Positions 33,901 to 47,286 of a stretch of DNA of 64,000 nt are shown here, one piece after another (the stretch's first letter is position 1; each line of letters starts with the position of its first letter). The notes under the pieces are model-generated. The model saw only the letters and a list, made by a program, of their open reading frames with translations, was not told the DNA's origin and searched no databases. The translations under genes and the position numbers were made by a program. The DNA comes from Psettodes erumei (taxonomy: Eukaryota; Chordata; Actinopteri; Pleuronectiformes; Psettodidae): positions 1,736,001-1,800,000 of the forward strand of contig JAFBJZ010000112.1 of NCBI GenBank assembly GCA_016785225.1, in the 5' to 3' direction.

Positions 33901-36738
33901 TGACATGTACTGACACAAAAAGCACCAGTGTAAGTAATAACAGTAATAATGACTAAATTGAATGTAGCTTTGCCTGTTCCAGGGTCAGGTCTTGGATGAC
34001 TCACTAAAAAGAGACTATTGTTAGAGAAATGTGCTACATCAAAAGAACAGAAATGTTTGTTTGTGTTACATCTGTGAGTTATTATTATTAACATATTAGC
34101 TGTATCTTAATGCTGGTGGATGTGAGATAAATCTATAGCAGAACGTGGGAGGTGAACGACACAGGAAAAATGGCAGCTGCTGATATAAAGCTGCCTCATC
34201 CCAAAATATCAAAGGTCTGGGAGCATTTCACTCTCAACACACTGCAGTGAAGTGATTGCCTGCGGGTTTTGTAAAGCTGACGTCATGTTTGACGGAAACA
34301 GCAGATGATAATCAGTTCAAAATTCACAAGCATAAACCGTAATTGAAGCTGTTGTACATTGTCTCCAGTCAGAAGCTTACAGGCTAACAGCTACCACTCA
34401 ATGCGAATCATTTATCTCCATTAAAAAAAGTGTAATCTCTGCAACTTTTGTTGAATTTTGAATTATTTTGAATTAATAAATATACAGTATCTTACAAATT
34501 TTAATTTAGCAATGTAAGCAGAAGAAAAATACTTTAACAGTTGAAACATGCATCATCATTCACATCCAGCTGAGTGTGTGTTTGTGTGAGTGTGAGAACG
34601 AGAGTGTCATGTGATGTAGTATATCGACATCAGGATGTATCAAACAATAGGCCTACGAGGCAAAAAAACCCAACAACGTCATATGTACAAATTAAAGGGA
34701 CAACCAATTATTTTGATGTTTGTGTAATCCTATGTCCTTATTATTTGTAGTATTTGTATTTGTATTTTAAAAAAACTGAATCAGTTAAATGTTTATTCTA
34801 TGAAACACTTTCTCACATTTTAGGAGATGGAACCAGAGAATGTTTGGCAGGTTGCATGATTGCATGATAAACAAAATTGCTGCCAACAAACAAATCCACT
34901 GTGAAAAAATATTTTTTAAATTCTGAGTAATGTCTGTTCTGTGCATTCATTTTCCTCCTATCCAACAAGAACGTCGCCGCAGAAAGAGTTGTCAGCCCAT
35001 GTGACTTGTGTTCACAGCTACTCGCTTGGCGACAAGGCAGTGTGAGCTAATCTGACAAGTTGCAATCACTGAATCTTTCTCTGGTGTGATTCAGACTGAA
35101 GAACATTATGTAGAAGTGTGGACACACCGTGAGCTTCTTCTGCACCAAATCAAACAAGAGAATTGAATTTATTGCCCAACCTGTTCACTCATTCTACACG
35201 GGCCTCCGCTGCTCTTCACAAACAGCTCGCGAAGTGTCAATGCCATTTATGCTGAAATGATGAATATAAGCACTCGTGATGTCCAGAAGAATTTCAGAGG
35301 GAACATCAGAGATACATCTAAAGCTTTGCACAGAGCTAAATGAAGCTGATGGCTGCAGTTCCTGGAAAGGCTCGTCCCACCTTCCCTTGCTGTTCGATCA
35401 TACACTACACACACACACGGGCGCTAGAAAAAGCTTTGATTAGTCAGAAGTTGGATCGCCCTCTGCAGTTCAGCCCTGTTACTGGCATCCGCTATAAAAG
35501 TATTTTGGCCTAAAAGGAAAAGCTCTTTCACAGCTCTCACAAGTGAAATGAGGCAGCTTGAAAAGCGGCTGTCTGTAAGAGGATGTGATACAACCCAACC
35601 ATTTGAATCTGGTTAATGGTGGGATCACTCCTCACTATAATGATGTGGATGGGAAGTGCTGATGTGTTTATCACTCACAGATTCTGGAACCTCAGTATCA
35701 AGTGAGAGAAGGAATAGTCCACTTCAGTTATTGCTACAGAATGGTTTCACCAGGCGCTCCCTCTCTTTAGTTCAAGGAGACACTTCTTGTGATTGGATGT
35801 GGTCACAGCCACAACACTGCTGGCTGTTGAGAAATGAATTACTAAACTCTCTAATGTAGTATTTTCAAAGATGTTTAATTTTTTCTAATTTCTTTCTGGA
35901 CTGGAATACTTTCAAATCCAGTGGACGACTGTGACACAGTGAGCTGTCTTCTATCAAAAGACCCACCCCATAGATTTTACATGATACCACAGGGAAAAGT
36001 TACAATGTCTTCCGTGGCTCTAGATTTAGCTAGCTAGAGCTGAGGAAGTAATTGAGGTGATGTTACTACCTGTAAGTAATCTTGGTTTGGGCTTAGACTA
36101 TGTTTTTAAAAACTTTTTTCAGCATTTTTGACCATTTTTTGGAAAATGTTTCTTTCCTTCTATGCAATTGTTAATAATAAATGTAATAATTTTTACCCCA
36201 GTGCTTGAGAGGAGACAGCTCAGTGAACCTAACCATAGCATTGAGAGCTGAACCCCCTGTTAAAAAAAAAACATGCTAATTTGGCTGAGCCATCATTGTA
36301 GTTGATACTAATGTGACCTTCTTAGAAGTTCTCAGAAGTCATGACAGTGATGGTTAGCTTCATTTGACAGCCTCATTTGACATCAGACAGACTCATTTTG
36401 ATTGAAAAGATCAAACTATCAAATATGAAAAACAGCACAAACATTAACCCTGTCCTCTCCAGCAGTTAAGGAAGAAAAGTTTGAAGTTGTATGTCACCTG
36501 AAAGCCTTGTTTTCACAGGGACAGTCTCACTTAACTATTACACATATGTACTGACTTTTCCCACATAAACTAGTAACTCTGTTTCGTTCTTACCAATGAG
36601 GCAAAGGAAAACACACCCAGAGTGTGTCCACACACAGCTGAGTGGCTGTACTGTTCTTTTCACCAGTACCACCAGCATGATTGTTATGTGTCTGGAGGCC
36701 TCTGCCTTGCTGATGGTACAGTCAATTTTCATTCTTTA

Positions 36739-36761
36739 CACACACACACACACACACACAC
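36739..36761. repeat. (CA)n microsatellite
   Basis: About 11 uninterrupted CA units. Confidence 0.9.
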
Positions 36762-38038
36762 TCCACTTTAACCCACTGGTTGCATAAAAAAGATAATCTA
36801 ATTTTACATGGAGGATTTTTATCAGCACTAGTCGCTGACCCACACTGCCATTATGGTGCTGACGATAATCAATCTCAAATCAATTAGGCAGTAATTGCTG
36901 AGTCAATGGGGGAGGCTGGTTAAATATTGATAAGTGTCTAAAAGGCCCATCAGGCTCTATTGACAGCTCAGGGAGACAGACAGCACTGGTTGAGCTGAGG
37001 GGGGTGGGGTGGGGGTGGAGCAATGCTTTGGGGCTTGGGTCACATTCTTGACTTCACTCTGGCCAATCAATGCCAACCTGCTCTCTGCCTGGCTGTAAGC
37101 TCTGTTTATGTCCTTGATATTATTGTGTGAAGTACCTGCTCTGCGGTTGCAAATCCTTGTGCCCATTGGAACAGCTTACCTGGTGGTTTATAACCTCAGA
37201 TAGGACCAAACAATTCCAGCTTAGAAATGGGACCACTTTTGTCTCTGCTTTCTCTGTAATGGTATGTATGGAAGTATGGTACACAGAAACTCTACACTGC
37301 AACCATGTAGATGAGCTCAAGTTATTTAGTCTTCATCGTGATTCTTTGACATGAGTTGCTTTTTCTCTACTGGTTGAGCTGCATTAATTTATTTTTTCAT
37401 CATCAGACAGATATATAGATGTGGTAAATTATTCATACCAGCCTTGGACAACCAAGAGGCAGAGCTCTCTCAGTGCATTGTAAGAGCAGCAGGTTAATGT
37501 TCGGCACACCCATTGTCACCTGTCTTCACCAATTCATGTTCCTTCTAGACACAGAAGAGTAAAACATTTTCATGGAGCTTCCTGTGATGTCCACGTTGTT
37601 AAATAGTAAATGATGTGACGGTATCATCAGAGAAAGGGATTTTCTTCTTCTTCTTCCTTTGCACTTGTCGCTTTCTCTTCCCTTGTTGCTGAAACATGGC
37701 ATCTGCTTCAGGAAAGATTTGAGCTGGAATTTTTTCATTGAGCGGTGACTTTAGATTTCCCACTTTCCCAGTTTGTTACTTCATTGTTGTTTTTGGTGTG
37801 TTAGGCATATGTGTAATATAGTGCATGAATGAATGATTGACTTTTTTTTCATGTTAGCACAGGAGAATGGTCTGGCTGTTGGAATGGTCATGATTGTACT
37901 GCTGTAGCGGGGAAAATGCTCTGGCTTCTCTGTATTTCCTTGAATCACAATGTGTTGTGGATGCTGTGATGGTGCCCTGCAAAATAGTATGGGTGGTTCC
38001 CCACAAAGAAACAGTAACAGTAAAACAGTAAAAATATA

Positions 38039-38180
38039 CAGTGGGGCCAAAAGCCTGAGGCCACTTTTGGAAAGATGTCTCAGACTTCTGCAGTGGTGTC
38101 CCCTACAGTATGTTGTTTTAGTGATTGCATGATGCAAATTTCTGTCTGTTGATTTTTTGCCATAGCAAAGAGCAGTGAGA
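38039..38180. mobile_element. Possible Tc1-like terminus
   Basis: A TATA-flanked start, CAGTGGGGCCAAAAGCCTG then AGGCCAC, looks like a fish Tc1-type terminal repeat. No matching inverted end was found in the following kilobase. The right boundary is arbitrary. Confidence 0.22.
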
Positions 38181-38330
38181 GTTGAAAACTGAAGTGGGAG
38201 GGGAGGGGACGCGGCATGAGATGCACATCCAGTTGCAGGTATATACACACAGCTTACATCTTTTGAGTCAGACTAAGAGGCCACCATTCCAGCATTAGCT
38301 ATGTGTTTCATTACTGCACTAATTTATTCC

Positions 38331-38366
38331 TGTGTAGGCCATAAACACTGTGTAGGCCATAAACAC
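38331..38366. repeat. Tandem duplication, 2 x 18 bp
   Basis: Two perfect, directly adjacent copies of TGTGTAGGCCATAAACAC. Confidence 0.9.
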
Positions 38367-41300
38367 ACGAAACACAAGAATTCAAATAAAATGGCCTTTT
38401 TTTTTACCGTGTTGAAAACATTTTTTGGACATTTTTGGCACTATCAGTAAGCTGCTTTCCACACTTTAAGGAAAATGTACTATTCAATACCCAATACAGT
38501 GAAGAAAGAAACAAGAAATCTTTCAGAGAAGTAATTTTGTGTCCTTGCAGTTTTCATTTGGCATCAGCAATGTGTTTGAAAGCTTCAGCACTGTTCAGTA
38601 CCCGGACCATTATCGTCAGGTTCAGTATCTTTTAAGTGGACACACCACAGTATCAGTGGTTAGCAGCACCATGGCTTGCAGTTTGACTAACATTGAGTCT
38701 GAAGCTTAAGAGTTGGGATGAGCAAGGGCTTTGCTCTAATTATCATGCTGGCTAAACATGCTGTGTCGGGTAAATGGTGTTTGCAACAGGAACAACCTCT
38801 GGCTGCTTATTACAGCTACTTCCTGACACTCCCAATCAGCTTGATTGATTGGAATCAAGCCACTCCCTCACTCTGATTGGCAGCTTGATGACAAGAGGAG
38901 GGAGGAGAATAGCTGAAGGAGATGGGGCTTTTATGGTCCTTGGCTAATCCAAGGTAAGTTTCTTTTCTTAAAATGTAGCTATGTGTGAGTGCCTCGGTTG
39001 TTGCAAAGGCAGCAACAAAATATTCCTCCATGATAATCTGTTTGGCTGCTTTTCTTCAGCTTCTCCAAAACTGTCACATCGATCAAGATTAGGCGACTGG
39101 TGGAGCCGAGCCCTCCCCTAAAATGCATCAATCTCACTGAACGCCTACGAGGACTGATGCCGACTGTCCAAGTGACTCGTGGTATAACCAGCTCTGACAA
39201 ACATCCAAGGCTCATAGCAACCCACTGATCACACAGCTAAGTGATCCGTCTTCTGGAGAAAATACTCACAGTCATGTTAGCATCCATCTGCATTTGTTTT
39301 TAGGCAGTTAACAGCATTAGCCTTTTGAGGCGGGCTGCTGGCCCAAAGTCTTCTATAAATCCTTACCATTTACAAACCAAAACAAGGGGGTCACTGGGAC
39401 AGGGTGGCTTCAAGTTTTGGCGCCTGACCCTTCATCTGTGTCGTCGCTTGAATTTTTCCACATAGTTGTTTAAAAGCCTCCTTACTGTCACTTTTATATG
39501 CCGATTGCAGCCACAAAGCAGTTTTCTGAAATCATTTGCAATGTGCAAAAAAAATCTATGACACAGTTGCTGTTTTTTGTTTTTCCTCGCTGGGGCTTTG
39601 CCACCTGTTTGAAATGGTAACTGTAATTGTACTTGATGAAATTCTTTAAATCGCATGCATTTGACGGAGTACTCTGCCAGCTCTTGTCTCCATCTTTCAT
39701 TCTCTTCAGATGAGTTGTTTCCACATAATATCCTTTCACTGATAAACAGGATCTTTATCATTTTCTGTCTCGGCAACAGCGTTCCAATGGAGTAAATTGT
39801 TTGTAATCAGAGAATTAAAAGAGCATTTAATCTTAAAAGGCTTGTTGTGTGGAATCACTTTGATGTGAGCTAATTTAATATGAATGTAACCTGGGGGTAC
39901 TTTAGATGGAGATTGGGGTTGCGATAAGATGTGCCTTTGGAAAAGCAGCGCAGCACTGGCACACCCAAAGAAGACTAATCATGTAAAGGAAATCTTTGCT
40001 TTGAACCTTTCTCCAGAATATGAATACGATGAATGAGCAGCAGCAGATTGCATGCCACCACAGGACCTGTGCCAAAGCTTGCTTGTGTGTTGTACTAAGA
40101 CTTTGAATTTAAAAAAAGTGTCCTACTATATGATTCAGAGGTCTCTCTTTTGACATATTTGAGATTGTTTTGGAAAAGACAATGTAATAGTTATTATTAT
40201 TATAACCATTTGGTTTAGAGTTCATCTGAACAGGTGGTAAAAATGGTGCATAACAATTTCCGCTCCAGTTTGTAGAAGTGAATTGCTCTTGAGCAAGTCA
40301 GCTAACTGCCATGTGTTCCTTTTAAGCTTGTTAGTGATTGTACCTGGCTTCATGCAGGGTGACAGTGTTTAAGCTGTATGCACCAGAGTGTACAACTACA
40401 ATGAGACTGCTCGCTCAGCAGACCTCTCCCAGCTAGGTGAATATTTTTTAAAAAGCAGCGAAACGACAGCTCAGGGTGTGTATAGTTTTCAGCCCACAAT
40501 TTCAGCAAAATGACCATAATAACTTGGCAGGATAACAGCAGTGGCTCAGCAATTACTTGGTCAGAGGGTTGGAAAGTTTCTTTTTCATTTTAGGCTAAAT
40601 TTCTAGCTTTTACTGTATTGTTTCAGGCAATTCAAAATACCTGCACATGACAGCTCTGTTAATCCTACTGTATAAGCTCCCTGTCTTCCATCTTCAAATC
40701 AGGAAAATATTTGCTGATATGCTCATGCCATTCACTGGCCATTCACGGGTCAATGTAGCCCAATTAAGAGGATGGGGCAGGAGAGGGCGTTGCAGAAATA
40801 TTCACACATTGTCTGCAGATGCAGTCATACTCACTGCTGTCTACAAATAGAGGTTGTGTGCTGTAGACCCAGTATGTTGTTTTCACGAGGGTTAGGGTTT
40901 TGAACCCAACGGTGTGGAATAGGGATGTGTGCAAATAGTCATCTCCGTGGTCAAACATGACTGCAGAAATACAAGTCTGTTGAACTAATATAAATATTTT
41001 ATTAATATAGAACACCAGTTAACTGCTGTGTCTAAGATGTTACCCAACCCCCCTCTCCCTGTGCTAATGTCCGGATGCTGTAAATCGCTGAGGCAGAAGG
41101 AAGGGATCAGAAAAATTTGACATTTACAGTTAGGAAGATTACAAAGTGAAATTGAATAAACATACAGCAGGGTTTTTTTTCCTGTGTACCACAGAATAGA
41201 TGCTTTGCTAAATCACATGAAGACATTAAAAGAATCAGTGAACACCGGGGGCACAAGAGGAAAGGTGACATGTGATATAACTGGGAGCAGATTGACTTCT

Positions 41301-42525
41301 TCAAGACTGGCCATTTGGTCCAATTCTAATTAATCCACTAAGTATCCACGGGGCTGCTGTTATCGCCACAGACTCACTCAACCGAGGACAGCAGCTAAGA
41401 GGAGTTTAATCAATGTAATGGATAACATGGACAACACTTTACAACTCTTGCTGTAATTCCCATGTTAACCATTTGAGGCGACAGTACTTTTCCTCATAAA
41501 TGTTCTTGGTTTATTTTTTGCCAGTAAGGTGAGGTAAAACCTAAAGATGGTGGGAAAAAAGTCATTGGGGTTGGGGGTGGGCAGCGGAATGAAATAAAGG
41601 TGGGGACATTTCACCAGCTGGTTTTTAGAAGAAATTTGAAACAGTGCAGCCTTTTTGCAACAGTAAAGACTGACAACCACCCAGAGACATGTAATGCTGC
41701 CTTTTCAAATCTGTAATTGTCGACTTGAACAACCTTCATTCACACCCAGAAGGCAGACAACCAAGACTATATGTGTCACGCAACCGGGAAGTACAAGTAG
41801 CCTACTAACAATTAATGAGAGGCTGAATGTGTGTGGCACATGTCATTATTTTCTAAATATTTCAGAACCAGAAAATCTGTCTCTGGTTTATTGGTTTGCA
41901 CACGCTGTCAAGTTTTGTACCATTCCAGAAGCTGCTGTTTTGATTTAACTGTACAAGTAAGAAGCTTCAGATATGTCTCACTCAGGGGAAAAGAATTGAT
42001 TCATATCATCTTTCCCAGTACAAACTGTAGTGTCCTACAACACCAAAAATGCATTTCTGAACCGTTAGGCCTTGCAGTTTTTATCAACTCCTACCACAGC
42101 CGACTTCAGAGCCTTTTGCAAGACATAATGATTCATCTTTTGCCCATAATGGAATACTTCAGAAGCGTGCATTTGCTGAAATGGTCTTTATAAACTCTTG
42201 TTTGTTTTGTTTTTCAAAGTTTTGTGTCTGCTCAATTGAATCTAAAGCAGAATAGAGCCTCATTTGGCCTCCATGCGACTTTAAGTGCAATTAATCCTGT
42301 TAGATAATGGTAAACATCTGATAATTATTCGGTGACTGGCATGACATGCTGCCTTTTGAAGGCCTCAGTTGTTTATATTCTGTCTTCACCTTATTTCACA
42401 CATAGAAAGTGCAGCACAAGATGATGTGGCTGTTATTTCCCCAGAACGACTGGAAGTGGGTATTCACAGGGCACATCATGCTGTATCATAAAAGTCAGTG
42501 TGTGGCCCATATGTTCGCTGCCACC

Positions 42526-42549
42526 CACACACACACACACACACACACA
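42526..42549. repeat. (AC)n microsatellite
   Basis: About 12 AC units. Confidence 0.9.
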
Positions 42550-44573
42550 GTGCAGGTGGAGGTGATATTCACAGAGGTGTGGAGGTGTTGGGTGGACGTA
42601 GGGAGCTGTTTTAATCAAACAGCCCTCCCAGCTGTTGCCTACCAGTTGGATTGCAAAGTGTTTCCTCCTGACACAACGCTGCAGTGAAGGAGAGGAGACT
42701 CCTTGCGTGTCGACTCTTCTTTCTTGTATTTCACAGTTGCGCTGGGCTTTAACAAGGCTTGCAAAGAAAGCTGACCTCAGGACAGAGGGTGGCATTATTG
42801 CAGTACTGTGTAATCATGGGAGCTGACAGAGGGCTTTTTTTTTTCACAGGTTGCCTCATGCCAAGCTACGTGCGCACATGCAAGACTGACCTGGTGAATT
42901 TACAGCAGCCCTCTGTGTTCCTGTTGGTGTCACGCATGCAGCTATTTCCTTCAACCCGCCAAACCAACCTCAGACCTCAGACACGCAATAGCATTTACAA
43001 ATATTTCAAAAGAAAAAGTCTAATATGTTTTTATGAAGATCAGCTGTCACTGAATATGTTTACATGCATAGTTTAGCTATGATTGGAGCTCAACTATGCA
43101 ATTTAATTGGCGTGCTGTTCTTGTAGTAGTACACATACACTTCAATAAATTCATTTATTGCTGGATATATGTCTGTCTGTTCTTTTACCTGACAGACCAA
43201 ACAATCAACAAACAAGTAACCTAGTGGCCCACTGTTAGCATATCAAACTGTAAAAACATGGAGGACTTCACAGCTCTGCGAATATCTACATGCTGCACTA
43301 TGTACTTTGCATTCAAATGAGTCATGCTATCCCTCACACTTATGGAGTAATCTGAAGGCAGACAACACCACTGTTACTGCTGTTTGCCTGTTGTTACCAG
43401 CTTCTTCTTCTGTTAAGCATTTTGTTCAAGACCTGGGTCTGATTACAACCACATTATCTGGGTGTGTTAATCTGACTATGACATGTTAGATTTCAGCCAG
43501 ACTAAGGTGTTTACATGCATTTCAAAAGTCCAATTTTAGTTGAGCTAATGCCAATAGTTGGACTGTTAAATGTAATGTAAATGTCCTGACCATGTGAAGC
43601 TGCTGGCACCAGTGGTGCAGTAAAAAGCAGAAAACCAGGATCAACTACAAGAGCATAAAACAACGAGCAACAATGAGCAACTTTGAGATGAACAGCATGC
43701 AGTTCAAAAGAGCCAAGCTGTAAGTTATCCTGACATTCACATGAAACCCAGCAGTCAGTGTGGTGGAGAACAAAGACAACATGAGAAGAAACACTGAAGA
43801 CAAACAGAGGCCTGTCATGAATATTTATATTTGCAGATGTTTTGAGTCTGGTGGTCTTATTCAACAGAGCAAAAGTGTGATTGACAACCAGAATAAAATG
43901 GCGCACCAATCAATCAGCCGCTGGAATGAGCGGTATTCCCAAAACCATATGCTGTCGACATGTAGGACACCACAGTGCCTCTTGGACGCCCTTCCATCCT
44001 GCATTTTTTATAATTTCATTTGAATGACTAACAAGAGCGACCGAGCGGGTGCTTGTAGAAAAGGCTGAATATTCAGTTGAAATGTTAATTCATCATTTTA
44101 TGGAAATTAGGCACTGAGCCAAGAGGCAGGAGCTTTCTAAAACACCTGTTTGCTTTTGATGTTTTGCCACACAATCGTTTGGATCTGCAAAGTGAAGGCT
44201 CCACTTGTAACTAAGGAACATTCAGGGATAGTAAAAAATGTTTGTGTGACATGAGTTAATGGATCGATAACAGGCGCATTACGAGCGTGATAGAATCATT
44301 AATTGATCTCTACAGGAACATTTTCTGAGGAAATAGATTCTTCTGTCTCCTCACCAGAGGATTGAAACACTGTCCCATGAAATATTAAAAAAGCAGTTTT
44401 TCCCTGGGATAGTCATTCATCATCTATATATAGCCTCATTTTTATCACTCATTTTGGAACGTGGATGATTACTGATTCCGGCAATGTGTTTTTTCCCACA
44501 GACTCAGATGCTGAGAAGAATTGTAGAGAATAAAAAATTCATCTGCCTACTTAGTCATTGTGGGGGTGTGAGC

Positions 44574-44612
<39 letters not shown>

Positions 44613-44640
44613 TGAGAGAGAGAGAGAGAGACAGAGAGAG
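44574..44640. repeat. Compound (GT)n(GA)n microsatellite
   Basis: A (GT)n tract up to about 44598 continues directly into a (GA)n tract with a few interruptions. Confidence 0.92.
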
Positions 44641-46990
44641 GCTATCATCTAAGTACCCATAAATAACCAGTGAACTGCAGCTAAACATAGTTCAGGCCTA
44701 GGCAAAGGCAGCCAAATTGTGATTTCAGGGTCACTTGAAGATGAGGATGGATACAGAAAGGGAGCGGTGCCTGCAGTGATTAAGTGTGCAAGAGGCCAAA
44801 GCAGTAAAGATGGAAATATTAGACAATCTTGTTAATACCTGAGGGCCAGACAAAAAATGAATTACATACTAACAGGAGCTGAGTACTAAGGTAATCAACA
44901 CCTCCACAGGAGGGGTGGGGTTTCTGAGCTGATTTCCTTCTGGTTTCTTTTCTGTGAAGTGATCCCCAAAGGGAGCTGCATAGACGACTCATTTTCCATC
45001 GTACCAGCTTGCACCCTTTTCAAATACAGTCACACTTTATTTTAATAGAAAAGTCTGCGAAATGCAAAGGTTCTGCTGATTCCACTCATGTATTATACCT
45101 GATACATTCTCAACTCAATCCGGATCTGAATACCTGCAGCCCAACATAATGCCTGCACTCAGTGCACTGTGTTTCATAGAGGATGAAGATTATGGAATTT
45201 CTTTTTATCTTGTCTTTAGTGCTGTATCTTGCAGGGGATTGGGATGGGCTGAACAAGGCACCTTCAAAGTGCCTGGCAGGCTTTGATGAGTCTACTTCCT
45301 CTTCCTCACGGATCAACAGGGCCGTGGCCTTTACTTGCTCCAAGGAAAACAAAGTCCTTCTTGAACTGGTAATAAGCTCTTGGAGGAGAACTTGAGCCAA
45401 GTGAAGGACTTGGACTGGAGAAATGAAATTACAACACATGACATGTGGTTTTGCAGTGGGACTTTTGATGCTTCAGTGTATTTCAAGATGCCTGGCTCTC
45501 TGTGGAATTAAGATGGTGGTATTACCTTTTTATTAAAACAGATGCCTCCGCAATTTATTTTTATCCACATGAGCCATCTGGATATTGCAGGTCTTAAGAA
45601 GTAATTGTGGGGAAAGACTTATTACCGTGAGGTTAATCATTCAAGACAGCTAATTCACATGGTCAGTAGTGTTTGGTCATTCAGGAACAAGCACGTGGTG
45701 CTTCGGTGAATCAGTTTTCCCATTTATAATAATCATTAGCTGAGATTAGCTGAGTTGAGAAATGTCAGTATGCATTATAAAAACAGCTAAATTTTGAGTA
45801 TGTCCTTGATGGAAACCAACGTTAAAAAACAAACGAAGATACTGAAAGCTAAAAAAAAACATTAGAATAAACTTGTAGATAGTAATAAGACAGCTAGATA
45901 CAGTATGATATCGTATGAGATAAGATTTGTGTCCTACTTGTATATTAACAGCAAAAAACTGTATAAATAAAAGGGTGGTATATTGTGTTTGTTGTATAAG
46001 GAGCTCTGGCATCTGACTCATCTTGGCAGTTTTCCAACTCTGGATTGAAAATGAAAAAAAAAACAAAAAACTAAACCAAGAATATTTGAGTTCCATCTGA
46101 TTGGCTGATGCAGCTTCTCAACCCACCCTGTGTCACTATTGCACAACATTTCTAAATGTAATCGTGTAGCTAAATGTGAGAAAATCCACACAAGTCAAAC
46201 ATGTGAAGTTACCAAAAGACTTTCGGATGTGCTGTGGCACTGAACACAAGTAACTTTAGTTACGAGTGAGCTGGGGCAAAGCTTCTTATGGACAGACAGA
46301 TGTTTGAGGTGACAGCAGAAACTCCAGGGTGCTTTCTGCAGAGAAAAGCAAAGCAAACCTGTGTTGCTGGGTTGGAAACGGGTCCCTATGGTACATGTGT
46401 TTAATGGGAATATTAAATGTGGATTTAATAAGGCACTGTGTTACAGTAGCATACCTGTACAGTACAGTGTCACATTTTGTACATCTTCAGAAATACTAAA
46501 GTTGTATATTAGAATTAGGCTCTGTCTTCCCTTTTTCCTTGTTTATAGGGTGTTTCCTCTCCCTGGTGTGTGTTAATTGTCGGTGTGTCATGTGTGTCTA
46601 CTGGGTGTGGCTTCTGGGTTTCTCTTAGTTAATTGAGATCCCAATGCTCTGCAGTACAAAAGACGAGTTGATCCACCCAGACGCTGCTCGTTCATTCATG
46701 TGGTCCACGTTACCTTACCAGATGATCCTTATTCTGGCATCATCTCCTAGGGCTGAGCTGCCATACTTCAGCCTGTGTTCCTACAAGCCACCGCATCACC
46801 ATCTACCATCTGCCATTGCACTCAAAATTACCTGCATGGGCCGTACTCCTACCTAGAGCTCCTGGTTCTGCCTTCCTGGCTGGGCTCTGTGCACTGGTAC
46901 AATTGCTCACAGTCTTTGTTTATTACCATCATCTTCATGGCCTGGGAATACAGATGAGTATTCCTATATTACTTATTTTTTCTGGTTTAA

Positions 46991-47286
46991 CCCCTTAATG
47001 CCTATTGTCGCAATTTGGCATCAAACCACTTCCGCTCCAAATGCAGACAAAATAGCGTCTGTATTCCTCCGGTTGATGCATTAAGAATACATACCTAGGA
47101 ACCTTTTGCAAGCATTAGTTTCTCATGGTACAGGTCAGAGGGAACACTATGTCCTGTTAGATTTATATCTATTTTATGTGCTATACTCAAATTAACACTC
47201 TCAACTTAATTTAGCATCTACTTGAAAGCGAAAACACACACCAAATTTTTTTTTGATAATTGGAAATAAATTCAGGCATTAAGGGG
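46991..47286. mobile_element. piggyBac-like MITE with perfect 13-bp TIRs and TTAA duplication
   Basis: The left end reads CCCCTTAATGCCT and the right end AGGCATTAAGGGG, an exact inverted repeat. Both are flanked by TTAA (46987-46990 and 47287-47290), the target site of the piggyBac superfamily. The 296-bp interior has no coding capacity, so it is non-autonomous. Superfamily is inferred from the TTAA duplication and the CCC start. Confidence 0.85.

Larger units (their letters stand above)
26410..46986. other. Gene-poor stretch with microsatellites
   Basis: I recognise no protein-coding gene. The longest open frames, such as minus 37781-38248 (155 codons) and minus 27967-28371 (134 codons, containing the CA repeat read as a Val-Cys run), have no domain signature. 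Visible items are simple repeats, two possible Tc1-like element ends (27058 and 38039) and a pair of octamer motifs (30892-30943). Confidence 0.55.

Noticed and set aside
37781..38248. 155-codon minus-strand open frame
   Set aside because: No recognisable domain or flanking splice context, and it overlaps a possible Tc1-like terminus.
45183..45395. 70-codon frame beginning with a signal-peptide-like hydrophobic stretch
   Set aside because: The hydrophobic start could be chance. No downstream cysteine pattern, homology or splice partner was found.
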